Below are positions 1-7,026 of a DNA stretch of 39,608 bases, in pieces. Source of the DNA: Acidimicrobiia bacterium (GTDB lineage: Bacteria > Actinomycetota > Acidimicrobiia > Spongiisociales > JAENVV01); the NCBI GenBank assembly GCA_016650365.1, contig JAENVV010000096.1, positions 1 through 39,608 on the forward strand. The letters are read 5' to 3'. The position numbers were made by a program, and so were the translations under genes. The notes below the pieces were generated by a model. It had not been told where the DNA came from. It worked only from the letters and a program-made list of their open reading frames with translations, and ran no database searches. Each line of letters opens with the position of its first letter. The stretch's first letter is position 1.

Positions 1-674
1 AGTTCTTCCTGCTTGGCAATGGAGCCGGTCACCGTGGCGTCGGCGGTACCCAAACCGCTGATCGCAGCCGTGATCAGCGAGTCGGCCCTGGCGACGGCGT
101 CGGTCTGACTGACCTGGATGGACTTCAGGTAATCGAGAACTACTTCGAGCTGGGCATCGTTCATCGGCCCATTACCGGCCAGACCCCAGGCCGGCATCGG
201 GCTACCCGCCCGACCGTACGTGAGCCAGAACTTCACCTCGTCGCGGTCATACCGATAAAAGATGTCATTCAGCGATGGGGCCGCCCAACTGACGGTAACC
301 CCGGACCGGGCGTCCACATAGGTCGCGACCCCACCAACGAGACCCTCGCCATGGCAGCCGGCACACTTAAACTCAGTCACGTGAAGACTGCCGCGGTGAA
401 CGGCGACGTCATCAAATTCAACCACAAACGACTCCTGCCGGTTGCGTTCGCCGAGGTAATACACCGGCAACGAAACCGCCAGAAAGGCAGAGAGAATGAC
501 CGCTACTCCGAGGACGCGATCGAGGCGACGGTTCTCAAGCTCGTCATCAGTCTTGTAAAGCGACAAGTTGGGAGCCACGGCATCCTGGCTTCGACCCCGT
601 AACCCGTTGGCTACGAGGAACGCCAGCCACCCGATCGCAACAAGCGCGGCAACAACAATGACCATCCCGCTCAT
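1..674 (-). CDS. Membrane-anchored monoheme cytochrome c of the bc complex (3' end beyond window)
   Basis: Partial gene: 224 codons are visible and the C-terminus lies beyond position 1. The product has two hydrophobic segments (about residues 3-22 and 54-73). A class I cytochrome c domain follows, with heme motif CAGCH at residues 104-108 and a likely axial methionine at M160 in SPMPAWG. It should receive electrons from the Rieske protein and pass them to the next carrier on the outer face of the membrane. The start ATG at 674 overlaps the Rieske stop as ATGA, so translation is probably coupled, and it is the last visible gene of a six-gene operon. It replaces the diheme QcrC usual in Actinobacteria. 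It lacks the N-terminal docking module shared by subunit IV and the plus-strand cytochromes. The heme motif is seen directly; the role is inferred from the operon. Confidence 0.88.
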   Translation of the reverse strand, partial: MSGMVIVVAALVAIGWLAFLVANGLRGRSQDAVAPNLSLYKTDDELENRRLDRVLGVAVILSAFLAVSLPVYYLGERNRQESFVVEFDDVAVHRGSLHVTEFKCAGCHGEGLVGGVATYVDARSGVTVSWAAPSLNDIFYRYDRDEVKFWLTYGRAGSPMPAWGLAGNGPMNDAQLEVVLDYLKSIQVSQTDAVARADSLITAAISGLGTADATVTGSIAKQEE

Positions 675-1537
675 TCGGCAGCCGCCGCTGTGCAGAAAAC
701 ACCCTGTGGGTATTTGACACTCTTGACCGGAGCCCGTTCCGTCGGAATGACCGAACCAGTTTTGATGATGAACTCACCTTTGGAGTCAATCTCCACGACG
801 AACCGGTCGAGATTACGGGGGGCAGGGCCTGCTTCGTACTCGCCGATCTGATTGTATTTCGAACCGTGGCAGGGACATTCGAAGCCCTGCGAGCTCTGGC
901 ACCATGGCACCGCACAACCGAGGTGGACGCACTTCTGCCAGAGGGCGCTCAACCCGTCGGCGACGGTTAGGTCTTCGGCGAATTGAGAATTGGGAAGAAC
1001 GGAGTCTGAAACCGGCACGATCCACGCCTTGGCGGCCGGCAGATAAAATGGAGTGATGGTGCCATCTGGTTGGGCAATGGCATCCTTGATGGCTTGAACT
1101 GGTCCGGCACTCACATCCGATCCGAATCCGCCACTCACCTTCGGCCAGCTAAACGCCAGCGAGGCAACGCCGAACGTACCGAGGGTCCCGAAGAACGAGG
1201 CGGCCAGTGCCCGGTTGAAGAATTGGCGACGGTTGACACCCTGCTCGGAAGCCGATAGCTCCACCACCGGATGGACCTTCTCGATGGGTTCCTCAGCGAC
1301 CGCCACCGCCACCGCCACCGAAGCCACCGGGGATTCGACGGTCGGTTCGGATACTTCAGCCACCTTGGACCGTGTAAACATGGACGGAATCCGGCTCCGG
1401 TCTGCCTTGCGGGCATCCTTATCCAACTGTTCTTCCCATGAGTTCGGCCCCCGCCGATAAGCGATGACAAAGGTCGCCAAACCGCCAAGGACGAACAGGA
1501 TCGAGCCCAATATGGTGAGAATCTGGGGCGCGGTCAT
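671..1537 (-). CDS. Rieske 2Fe-2S protein of a b6f/bc-type quinol oxidase
   Basis: High-potential 2Fe-2S subunit that takes electrons from quinol at the Qo site and hands them to cytochrome c. Both cluster loops are intact near the C-terminus: CVHLGC and CPCHGS, giving two Cys and two His ligands. The 288-residue protein begins with one TM helix (about residues 5-27). A low-complexity Ala/Val/Glu linker follows, then a twin-arginine-like RRQFFNRAL before a second hydrophobic helix. This suggests Tat export of the Rieske head with the helix kept as an anchor. The linker includes a VAVAVA run encoded by a short CCACCG tandem repeat near 1299-1320. I place the start at the ATG at 1537, which overlaps the subunit IV stop by one base; a longer upstream reading would run into that gene. 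The family call is firm. Confidence 0.94.
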   Translation of the reverse strand: MTAPQILTILGSILFVLGGLATFVIAYRRGPNSWEEQLDKDARKADRSRIPSMFTRSKVAEVSEPTVESPVASVAVAVAVAEEPIEKVHPVVELSASEQGVNRRQFFNRALAASFFGTLGTFGVASLAFSWPKVSGGFGSDVSAGPVQAIKDAIAQPDGTITPFYLPAAKAWIVPVSDSVLPNSQFAEDLTVADGLSALWQKCVHLGCAVPWCQSSQGFECPCHGSKYNQIGEYEAGPAPRNLDRFVVEIDSKGEFIIKTGSVIPTERAPVKSVKYPQGVFCTAAAAE

Positions 1538-2682
1538 CAGAAGTTCACCCAGTCTTTCAAGTCGTCGAAGAATATGCCATCCGCCCATGGGTAGGTGAAG
1601 TTGAACCCAGGCCCCCGGAACAAGACTCCGAAGATGGTGAGCGTGGCGGCACCCATCATGAAGAACGTGTACATGAAGATCGCGAACTTACGGTCAGATG
1701 GTTTGGTTGAAGGGTTCCGGTCAACGTAGGGGATCGCCATGAACCCGACGAGGCCGATGATGGTCGGAACCGTTACGCCCGCGATCTGCGGATCGAAATA
1801 CGACAACAATTCCTGGAGACCGAGGAAGTACCACGGTGCCTTCGACGGGTTCGGGGTCGCATTGAAGTTGGCAGACTCGAGCAGTGGTGCCTGCAGAATC
1901 ACCGACAACACAATGAGGACCGCGGTCACCGCCAGGAGTGCCGCAAACTCCATGATCATGAGATGCGGCCACGTGCTGACCTTATCGGTCGGCTCTGATT
2001 TGACCTGTTGAATAGCGTTCGCCTTGACGACCGTGAGCAGTCGCTGGGTCCGAACTCCCTCCGGCACGGCCTCCGGTTGAGCGAGCGGGCGAGCCGCAAC
2101 CGCGGTGGCTCCTCCAGAACGACCCACCGCCGGAGGTTCGGCGGCAACACTGGCTGCTGCGGCCGGCTCGGCGACCGGAATCTCGACAACTTCGGCGACC
2201 GACTCGGTGATCTCCGCAACCGGTGCGGACTCATCGGCGGGCGGAACTGAGGCCGCCGTCGACGCAGCCGGGGCTTCTTCGCCCAACATTTCGGCCAGAA
2301 CGCTGGCAGCCGAAACACCACTTGCCTTGGCTTTCGCCTCGACGGAGCGTTTAAGCAGCGACGCCGGCATCCCGGCTTTGGCGGCCGCCGCGTCATAGTC
2401 AATTTCTCCAGCTGCACCGGCATCAGGCGACGAGGCGGCTACTACCTGCGCCTGGGGCGCCGGCTCCTGGGACGGAGTCTCCGGCTCGGCGACTGGCCCC
2501 GCGGCTGGGGTAGCCGGTTCGGCGGCCGCCACCGTTTCGACCTTTGGCTGTTCGCCAATGTCCATGGGCGTTGGAGGGGCTTCCCCCGTCATTTCAGCGA
2601 GAATCTCTTCGACCGGAACGCCGAGTGCTTTGGCTTTGGCTTCGGCCGATCGCCGGAGCAAATGTTCTGGAATGTCAGACAC
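1537..2682 (-). CDS. Cytochrome b subunit IV (PetD-like) with duplicated N-terminal docking-like module
   Basis: C-terminal half of a split cytochrome b, carrying the Qo-site loop. The last ~150 residues hold three TM helices and the sequence KAPWYFLGLQEL (281-292). This is the place of the PEWY motif, but the glutamate is replaced, giving APWY. The first ~230 residues are not part of any subunit IV I know. They hold two copies of a ~30-residue helical module (residues 5-34 and 105-135, pattern P-x2-L-L-x-R-S-x-E-A-K-A-K-A-x-G-V ... L-A-E-M) joined by Ala/Pro/Glu-rich linkers. Related modules start the two cytochromes at 6232 and 7023. The start is GTG at 2682, set by AAGGAG six bases upstream; a nearby ATG at 2686 is out of frame. 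The gene lies 10 bases after the b6 gene. Confidence 0.92.
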   Translation of the reverse strand: MSDIPEHLLRRSAEAKAKALGVPVEEILAEMTGEAPPTPMDIGEQPKVETVAAAEPATPAAGPVAEPETPSQEPAPQAQVVAASSPDAGAAGEIDYDAAAAKAGMPASLLKRSVEAKAKASGVSAASVLAEMLGEEAPAASTAASVPPADESAPVAEITESVAEVVEIPVAEPAAAASVAAEPPAVGRSGGATAVAARPLAQPEAVPEGVRTQRLLTVVKANAIQQVKSEPTDKVSTWPHLMIMEFAALLAVTAVLIVLSVILQAPLLESANFNATPNPSKAPWYFLGLQELLSYFDPQIAGVTVPTIIGLVGFMAIPYVDRNPSTKPSDRKFAIFMYTFFMMGAATLTIFGVLFRGPGFNFTYPWADGIFFDDLKDWVNF

Positions 2683-2692
2683 TCATCACTCC

Positions 2693-3466
2693 TTACAACG
2701 GACCGGAAATTCCGCCATCTTTGCGGACCCGCCAGAAATGCACGGCCATGAAGATGACAATAATGAATGGGAAAAAGAGAACATGGAGCACGTACCATCG
2801 CAGGATGGTGTCAGCGGTTACCTCTACGGAACCCAGCAGGAGGAATTTGACCTGGCCGCCGAACACGGGCACGAATCCAGCCATGTTGGTACCGACCGTG
2901 ACAGCCCAAAGTGCCAACTGGTCCCACGGCAACAGATACCCGGTGAAGGACAACAGCAGGGTCAGAAGCAAGAGGATTACCCCGACTACCCAGTTGAATT
3001 CGCGAGGCGGTTTGTATGCACCGTGATAGAACACCCGGCTCATGTGCAAGAACACCGAAAGCACCATGAAGTGAGCACCCCACCGGTGCATGTTCCTGAC
3101 CAGCGAACCAAACGCCACCGACGTAGACAAAGCGGCGACATCCGAGTAGGCCGCCTCTGCGGTTGGGGCGTAATAGAACATCAGGAAGATGCCGGTAATG
3201 GTCAACAGGATGAACAGGAAGAAGCTGATCCCACCCAGGCACAGCGTGTAAGAGAGTCGCACCCCGTGGCGCTTCACCTTTACCGGGTGGAGGTGGTAGA
3301 GAACGTTGTTCATGATCACGTAAGAGCGGTTACGTGGCGTGTCCGAGTAGCCCTTCTTAAACGGTGAACCGGGCCGCAGAATCGACTCTGCCACCTGACT
3401 TCCGTGGACCTTCTCCCAGATGGAGGTGGCTTGCTCTTTGACTTTTTCGATGATTCCGTTTGCCAT
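2693..3466 (-). CDS. b6-type cytochrome b (PetB-like) with heme c_i cysteine
   Basis: Four-helix, diheme N-terminal half of a split cytochrome b, 257 residues. Heme ligands are complete: H127 and H141 on helix B (14 apart) and H228 and H243 on helix D (15 apart, the b6f-type spacing). C76, in TLCLGGIS, lines up with the cysteine that covalently holds heme c_i/c_n in cytochrome b6 and in Firmicutes homologues, so a third heme next to the Qi site is expected. PREFNWVVG also follows the b6 pattern. The protein works with subunit IV to move electrons across the membrane from quinol. This differs from the unsplit QcrB of typical Actinobacteria. The gene starts at ATG 3466, six bases after the ferredoxin stop. 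The c_i attachment is inferred from the conserved cysteine, by recall of the family. Confidence 0.94.
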   Translation of the reverse strand: MANGIIEKVKEQATSIWEKVHGSQVAESILRPGSPFKKGYSDTPRNRSYVIMNNVLYHLHPVKVKRHGVRLSYTLCLGGISFFLFILLTITGIFLMFYYAPTAEAAYSDVAALSTSVAFGSLVRNMHRWGAHFMVLSVFLHMSRVFYHGAYKPPREFNWVVGVILLLLTLLLSFTGYLLPWDQLALWAVTVGTNMAGFVPVFGGQVKFLLLGSVEVTADTILRWYVLHVLFFPFIIVIFMAVHFWRVRKDGGISGPL

Positions 3467-3472
3467 CAGTTC

Positions 3473-3922
3473 CTACATCCGTAGTCCGTAGACGTAACCG
3501 TTCTTGTAATCGCGCTGCCCGGTATCGATGTCCCAGGGAGCCAGTCCTGCTGTCTCGACTTCGGCAGATAGAGAGCCTTCGAACTTCCCAAGCGTGATGA
3601 CGCCAGTCGGACACCGATCAACACAGAGCGCACAACGGGTGCACTCGTTCTCGTCGACCAGGAAAAACCCCTTGGCGCCTTCGCTCTCTCTGGGGTGGGC
3701 AACGTTGCTCCCTTCCTGGATGGCATCAAGCGACAAGTAGTGGATACATTTCCATGGGCAAATATCCACACATCCTTCACACAGGATGCACTCTGACTGG
3801 TCGATGTGGAGAAACTGCTTTGGCTTGACCTGGCCCAACAAGTAGGCGCCATCGACCACGGCCAACTGATAGTCGTCGCGGATCGGCGGAACCTCCACCC
3901 ATACGTCGCGAGCCGTTGCCAT
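3473..3922 (-). CDS. 2x[4Fe-4S] ferredoxin-type subunit in the bc operon
   Basis: A 149-residue soluble iron-sulfur protein with two ferredoxin motifs: CILCEGCVDIC followed by PWKC, and CTRCALCVDRC followed by PTG. Each supplies four cysteines for one [4Fe-4S] cluster. The N- and C-terminal extensions (about 40 residues each) have no motif I recognise. There is no signal peptide and no TM helix, so it should sit on the cytoplasmic face. The ATG follows the upstream stop codon with no gap, and the gene lies between the unknown membrane protein and cytochrome b6. That placement suggests a dedicated subunit or electron partner of the quinol complex, for instance passing electrons into or out of the Qi-side heme c_i. 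A ferredoxin gene inside a bc operon is unusual. The cluster count is clear; the partner is inferred. Confidence 0.9.
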   Translation of the reverse strand: MATARDVWVEVPPIRDDYQLAVVDGAYLLGQVKPKQFLHIDQSECILCEGCVDICPWKCIHYLSLDAIQEGSNVAHPRESEGAKGFFLVDENECTRCALCVDRCPTGVITLGKFEGSLSAEVETAGLAPWDIDTGQRDYKNGYVYGLRM

Positions 3923-4525
3923 CTACTTGATCGCCTTCGAAAGCGGACGCCCATATGGAGAGGAGACCTCAGCCTTCGGGCTGGGAGCGCCGAGGCCAAA
4001 TCCCTGGATCTTGGAGGCAAGCAAAATACCCAACCCAAGCACAACCGCATGATATCCACCGGACACGGCGTCCTTGAGGACGGCAAAGGAAATCTCGACG
4101 TCGTTGTTGAGAACGAGCCATTTGGGGACGGTTAGGAACACCTTCTGCGTGGTCCAACCGAGCGGACCCTGGGTGAGGTTCAGCCACTCAGAGGGAATAA
4201 TGCCGTAAAAGAGGACGAGTTCGTACCACGTGAGAAACGTGGCAAACCCCGCTCTGGCCCAGGTCATCGGTTTGCCGGTCACCCACACAAGGAAGGCACC
4301 GGCAATGATGAATTGCGAACCGGCCGCCGCGGTGATCTGACCGAACGTAACCGGTAACCAGCGCGGCATGTCGAGGAAGCTGTCTCTCAGGAATTCGGGC
4401 GAGACCAGTAGCTCGTTGCCGAACACAACCGCTATGGATAGACCAGCCACCGCGGCAAACAAACCAAACACCATCGCGGCGCTGCCAATCCGAGTGCGTT
4501 TCTTTTGGTCGTATACCCAGTTCAT
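3923..4525 (-). CDS. Unknown four-helix membrane protein heading the bc operon
   Basis: A 200-residue integral membrane protein that I do not recognise as a named family. It has about four hydrophobic segments (roughly residues 12-33, 56-78, 87-107 and 138-160). Polar loops contain MPRWLPVTFGQ and YGIIPSEWLNL. It has few histidines and no c-type heme motif, so it is more likely an anchor or assembly subunit than a redox protein. The ATG at 4525 (MNWVYDQKK) is preferred over upstream codons because it starts just before the first positively charged flank and helix, and GAGGA lies upstream. It is the first gene of the operon; its stop is directly followed by the ferredoxin ATG. A role as membrane anchor for the ferredoxin is my inference from that junction. 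Confidence 0.72.
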   Translation of the reverse strand: MNWVYDQKKRTRIGSAAMVFGLFAAVAGLSIAVVFGNELLVSPEFLRDSFLDMPRWLPVTFGQITAAAGSQFIIAGAFLVWVTGKPMTWARAGFATFLTWYELVLFYGIIPSEWLNLTQGPLGWTTQKVFLTVPKWLVLNNDVEISFAVLKDAVSGGYHAVVLGLGILLASKIQGFGLGAPSPKAEVSSPYGRPLSKAIK

Positions 4526-4552
4526 AGGCTTTTGGTCTGTTCCTCTTCGGAC

Positions 4553-4582
4553 CCGATAGCAAGTGACGGCGAGCGAGTCCAA
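4553..4582 (-). promoter_or_regulatory. Possible promoter of the bc operon
   Basis: On the minus strand, TTGGAC (4582-4577) is followed after 17-18 bases by TGCTATCGG, which has an extended -10 look (TGnTAT). It lies about 30 bases upstream of the ATG at 4525. The match is modest; it was chosen because it is the best pair in the 270-base divergent gap 4526-4795. Confidence 0.25.
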
Positions 4583-4680
4583 GCTGCGTAACTGCCATCG
4601 CAGTTCTAGCACATCGAGGTCCCGTTGCTCAATCCACAATACGCCACGAACAGGCGATCACATAACCTTTCCCGTCCACT

Positions 4681-4710
4681 TTGACTCACCATACGTGGGC
4701 CGGGCAGAAT
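4681..4710 (+). promoter_or_regulatory. Probable promoter of the CcoN-like operon
   Basis: TTGACT (4681-4686), an 18-base spacer and CAGAAT (4705-4710) resemble a housekeeping sigma promoter pointing to the TTG start at 4796. It lies in the divergent gap shared with the bc operon, so the two operons could be controlled from one region. Confidence 0.4.
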
Positions 4711-4795
4711 GCGAGCCAAGATATCGAACGCGGGCCGTCAGTCGAGTATGCTGCGCTCCGCCCACACAGTCACGGATAGCTGAAGGAGCGCCAGC

Positions 4796-6235
4796 TTGAC
4801 CATCACCGCAGAAGAGAACCGCTCAGCAGCGGGAATCATTCGGGGAGCCGATTCGGCCGGCCGGGTGGCACTCCTTCTGGCCGGGATCTTTCTTCTCCTC
4901 GCCGGCGGCCTTCAGGTTCTTGCGACGCTGAAGCTGGCCTATCCGGACTTCTTGTCAAACACATCCTTTCTGTCGTACGGTCGCCTCCAGCCGATGGCCG
5001 ATACCACCGCTCTTCTTGGTTGGCTGACGTTCTCGAACCTGGCCATCATCTACTACCTCCTGCCCCGATTGACCGGTGCCCGGCTCTGGAACGAGCCGGT
5101 GGCGGTGTTGGCGACGTTCGCCAGCGCAGCGGTAACAGTCCTGGCGGTAGTAGGGATCGGTCTCGGGTACACCGACGGGCGCCCACTCGCCGATGTTCAC
5201 TTCATCGCCGATGCGGTGTTGCTCGCCACCTATCTCGTACCGCTGGCCGTGACGGCCCAAACCATCCGTCATCGAACCGAGACCTCAACGTACGTCAGCC
5301 TCTATTACGTGCTGGCAGGCCTGGTCTGGCTGATCGGAGCGACCATCGTCGGCAATATCCCCGGGGAAGCCGTGGTCGGTGGCCTGATCCAGAATGAGTT
5401 CTACACCTCGACCATCTACGCGATGTGGGCGGTAGGAATTGGCATCGGTGGCGCCTATTACATCGTTCCGAAGACGACCGGAAACCCGCTGTACAGTCGT
5501 TCGCTGGCCATGGTCGGCTTTTGGTCACTCGTCATCACCTCTCTCTGGGCCGGTTTGGCCAGCCAGATATACGGCCCGGTCGGTGACTGGGCCGAAAGCA
5601 TCGGGGCAGTTTTCGCCCTCGGAATGATCATCCCGGCCGTGGCAGTACTGGCCAATCTGGTCGGGACCATGAGCGGGAAGTGGGACATGCTCCGCACCCA
5701 CGCCGATGTCCAATTCGCCATCGTGGGCAGCCTGGCAGCCGTATTCGTGGCGCTCGTGGCCGGAACGCAAGGATTCCGCAGCGTGTCAGCAGTGGTGGGC
5801 CTGACGACGTTTGTTTCAGGAACCCAGTTGGCTTCGGTGTGGGGGGTCGGAACGCTGTTCGCCTGCGCGTTTGGGTACCACGCCATTCCACGGACCGCAG
5901 GACGTCGCATATTCTCGCCATCACTCGCCAGAACCCAGCTGCGACTGCTGTTGACCGGGGTCCTATTGGCTTCCGGAGCGTTATGGGCCGCAGGCCTTGC
6001 GTCTGGCTACACGTGGGTCTCAGCGGCCTATTCAGGTACCTCAGCCATCGCCGGTGACGGCTTCTCGGCTACGGCTGACGCGGTGGGCGGTCTCTATTCA
6101 CTCGGACTCCTGGGAATGCTCGTGATCGCGGCCGCCGCCCTGTTGTACGTCTACAACGTCTGGCGCACGTTCACATCGGGCCAGACCACGACAAGGGAAT
6201 TGCTTGTGTTCGCCGACGAGGAGGTGGCGTCGTGA
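4796..6235 (+). CDS. CcoN-like (cbb3 oxidase subunit I family) protein lacking all heme and CuB histidines
   Basis: A 479-residue membrane protein with about twelve helices. Family landmarks of CcoN are clear: PDFLSNTSFLSYGRLQP (50-66), YYIVPKTTGNPLYS (221-234), FWSLVITSLWAG (242-253) and SGKWDMLRT (293-301). Yet the whole protein has only four histidines (H135, H159, H302, H362). Aligning to remembered CcoN motifs puts A68 at the low-spin heme ligand; S205, A255 and S256 at the three CuB ligands; and T343 and L345 in place of the GHVH heme ligands. It cannot bind the usual hemes and copper, so it should not reduce oxygen and is better read as a scaffold. The start is TTG at 4796, supported by AAGGAG (4783-4788) seven bases upstream. 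It overlaps the next gene by four bases. No true catalytic oxidase subunit is in the window. Confidence 0.85.
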   Translation: MTITAEENRSAAGIIRGADSAGRVALLLAGIFLLLAGGLQVLATLKLAYPDFLSNTSFLSYGRLQPMADTTALLGWLTFSNLAIIYYLLPRLTGARLWNEPVAVLATFASAAVTVLAVVGIGLGYTDGRPLADVHFIADAVLLATYLVPLAVTAQTIRHRTETSTYVSLYYVLAGLVWLIGATIVGNIPGEAVVGGLIQNEFYTSTIYAMWAVGIGIGGAYYIVPKTTGNPLYSRSLAMVGFWSLVITSLWAGLASQIYGPVGDWAESIGAVFALGMIIPAVAVLANLVGTMSGKWDMLRTHADVQFAIVGSLAAVFVALVAGTQGFRSVSAVVGLTTFVSGTQLASVWGVGTLFACAFGYHAIPRTAGRRIFSPSLARTQLRLLLTGVLLASGALWAAGLASGYTWVSAAYSGTSAIAGDGFSATADAVGGLYSLGLLGMLVIAAAALLYVYNVWRTFTSGQTTTRELLVFADEEVAS

Positions 6236-7026
6236 GCGATGCAGCGTCCATCGCGGCGGCCACCGGAGTTCCCGAATCACTGGTGATGAGGTCGGCCCAG
6301 GCACGGGCGACGGCCACCGGGACCAGCGTCGAAGCCGTGCTCGGCGCCTGGGGTGGAGGCGAAGCGATCACTCCCACGGCAGCAGCCGCCCCGACGGCAC
6401 CGGCTCCTGAGCCCCCGTTGGCAGAGACCCCACCATCGACAATCGTCCCCACCGAAGTGGCAGCCAGCGTGGCACCGCCGGAGACCGTTGCTCCAGCCCC
6501 GGTCCTGGTGGCGGCTCGCCCCGATCCCGATGCAGCTCCCCTGCTCGTAGGACGTACCGATCACCCCATCATGGCACTGGCCGTCCTGGTGATCATCTTC
6601 ACTGTGAGTGCCCTGCTGGCAGTCGGAGTGCCGGCGCTTGATGCTCGCAATGCGGCCGCCGATCAAATACCAGGAACGACTCCCATACTTTCGAGTCAAG
6701 CACTGGCCGGTCGAACGGTCTACCTGCAGGAGGGCTGCATGTACTGCCACACCCAGCAGGTCCGCTCGGTCGTCACCGATGTCGGTCTCGGCCCGGTTTC
6801 TGAACCAGGGACAAGTCCGGCCGTCGGTCCCCCCACCCTCGGCTTCGTCCGGATCGGGCCCGACCTAACCCACGTCGAGACCCGCTACGAGGACGATGAG
6901 GCCAAGTTGCGAACCGTCCTGGTCGACCCGAAGAGTCTCAATCCCGACTCGTTGATGCCTAGCTTCGCGCATCTGTCACCAGATGATCTGAACGCGTTGC
7001 TCACATACCTTAAGGAATCCGAATGA
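6232..7026 (+). CDS. CcoO-like monoheme cytochrome c with N-terminal docking-like module
   Basis: Membrane-bound cytochrome c of the CcoO/FixO family, 264 residues. Order: a helical module (residues 13-44, PESLVMRSAQARATATG then VEAVLGAW), an Ala/Pro/Thr linker (45-105), one TM helix (111-133), and a periplasmic heme domain. That domain has GCMYCHTQQVRS (CMYCH at 169-173) and a likely methionine ligand M242 in LMPSF. The phrases RIGPDL, RYEDDE and LVDPKSLNPDSLMPSF follow CcoO closely. It should accept electrons from another cytochrome and pass them within the complex. The start GTG at 6232 overlaps the CcoN-like stop as GTGA. The N-terminal module is absent from standard CcoO and matches those of subunit IV and the next gene. 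Confidence 0.9.
   Translation: MSDAASIAAATGVPESLVMRSAQARATATGTSVEAVLGAWGGGEAITPTAAAAPTAPAPEPPLAETPPSTIVPTEVAASVAPPETVAPAPVLVAARPDPDAAPLLVGRTDHPIMALAVLVIIFTVSALLAVGVPALDARNAAADQIPGTTPILSSQALAGRTVYLQEGCMYCHTQQVRSVVTDVGLGPVSEPGTSPAVGPPTLGFVRIGPDLTHVETRYEDDEAKLRTVLVDPKSLNPDSLMPSFAHLSPDDLNALLTYLKESE

Noticed and set aside
1299-1320. CCACCG tandem repeat as a mobile or CRISPR-like repeat
   Set aside because: It is a short in-frame codon repeat inside the Rieske linker.
2544-3367. Long plus-strand reading frames opposite the cytochrome b genes
   Set aside because: They are antisense shadows of strongly conserved heme proteins and show no motif or ribosome-binding site.
4796-6235. Active cbb3-type terminal oxidase
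   Set aside because: All expected heme and CuB histidines are missing in the CcoN-like protein.
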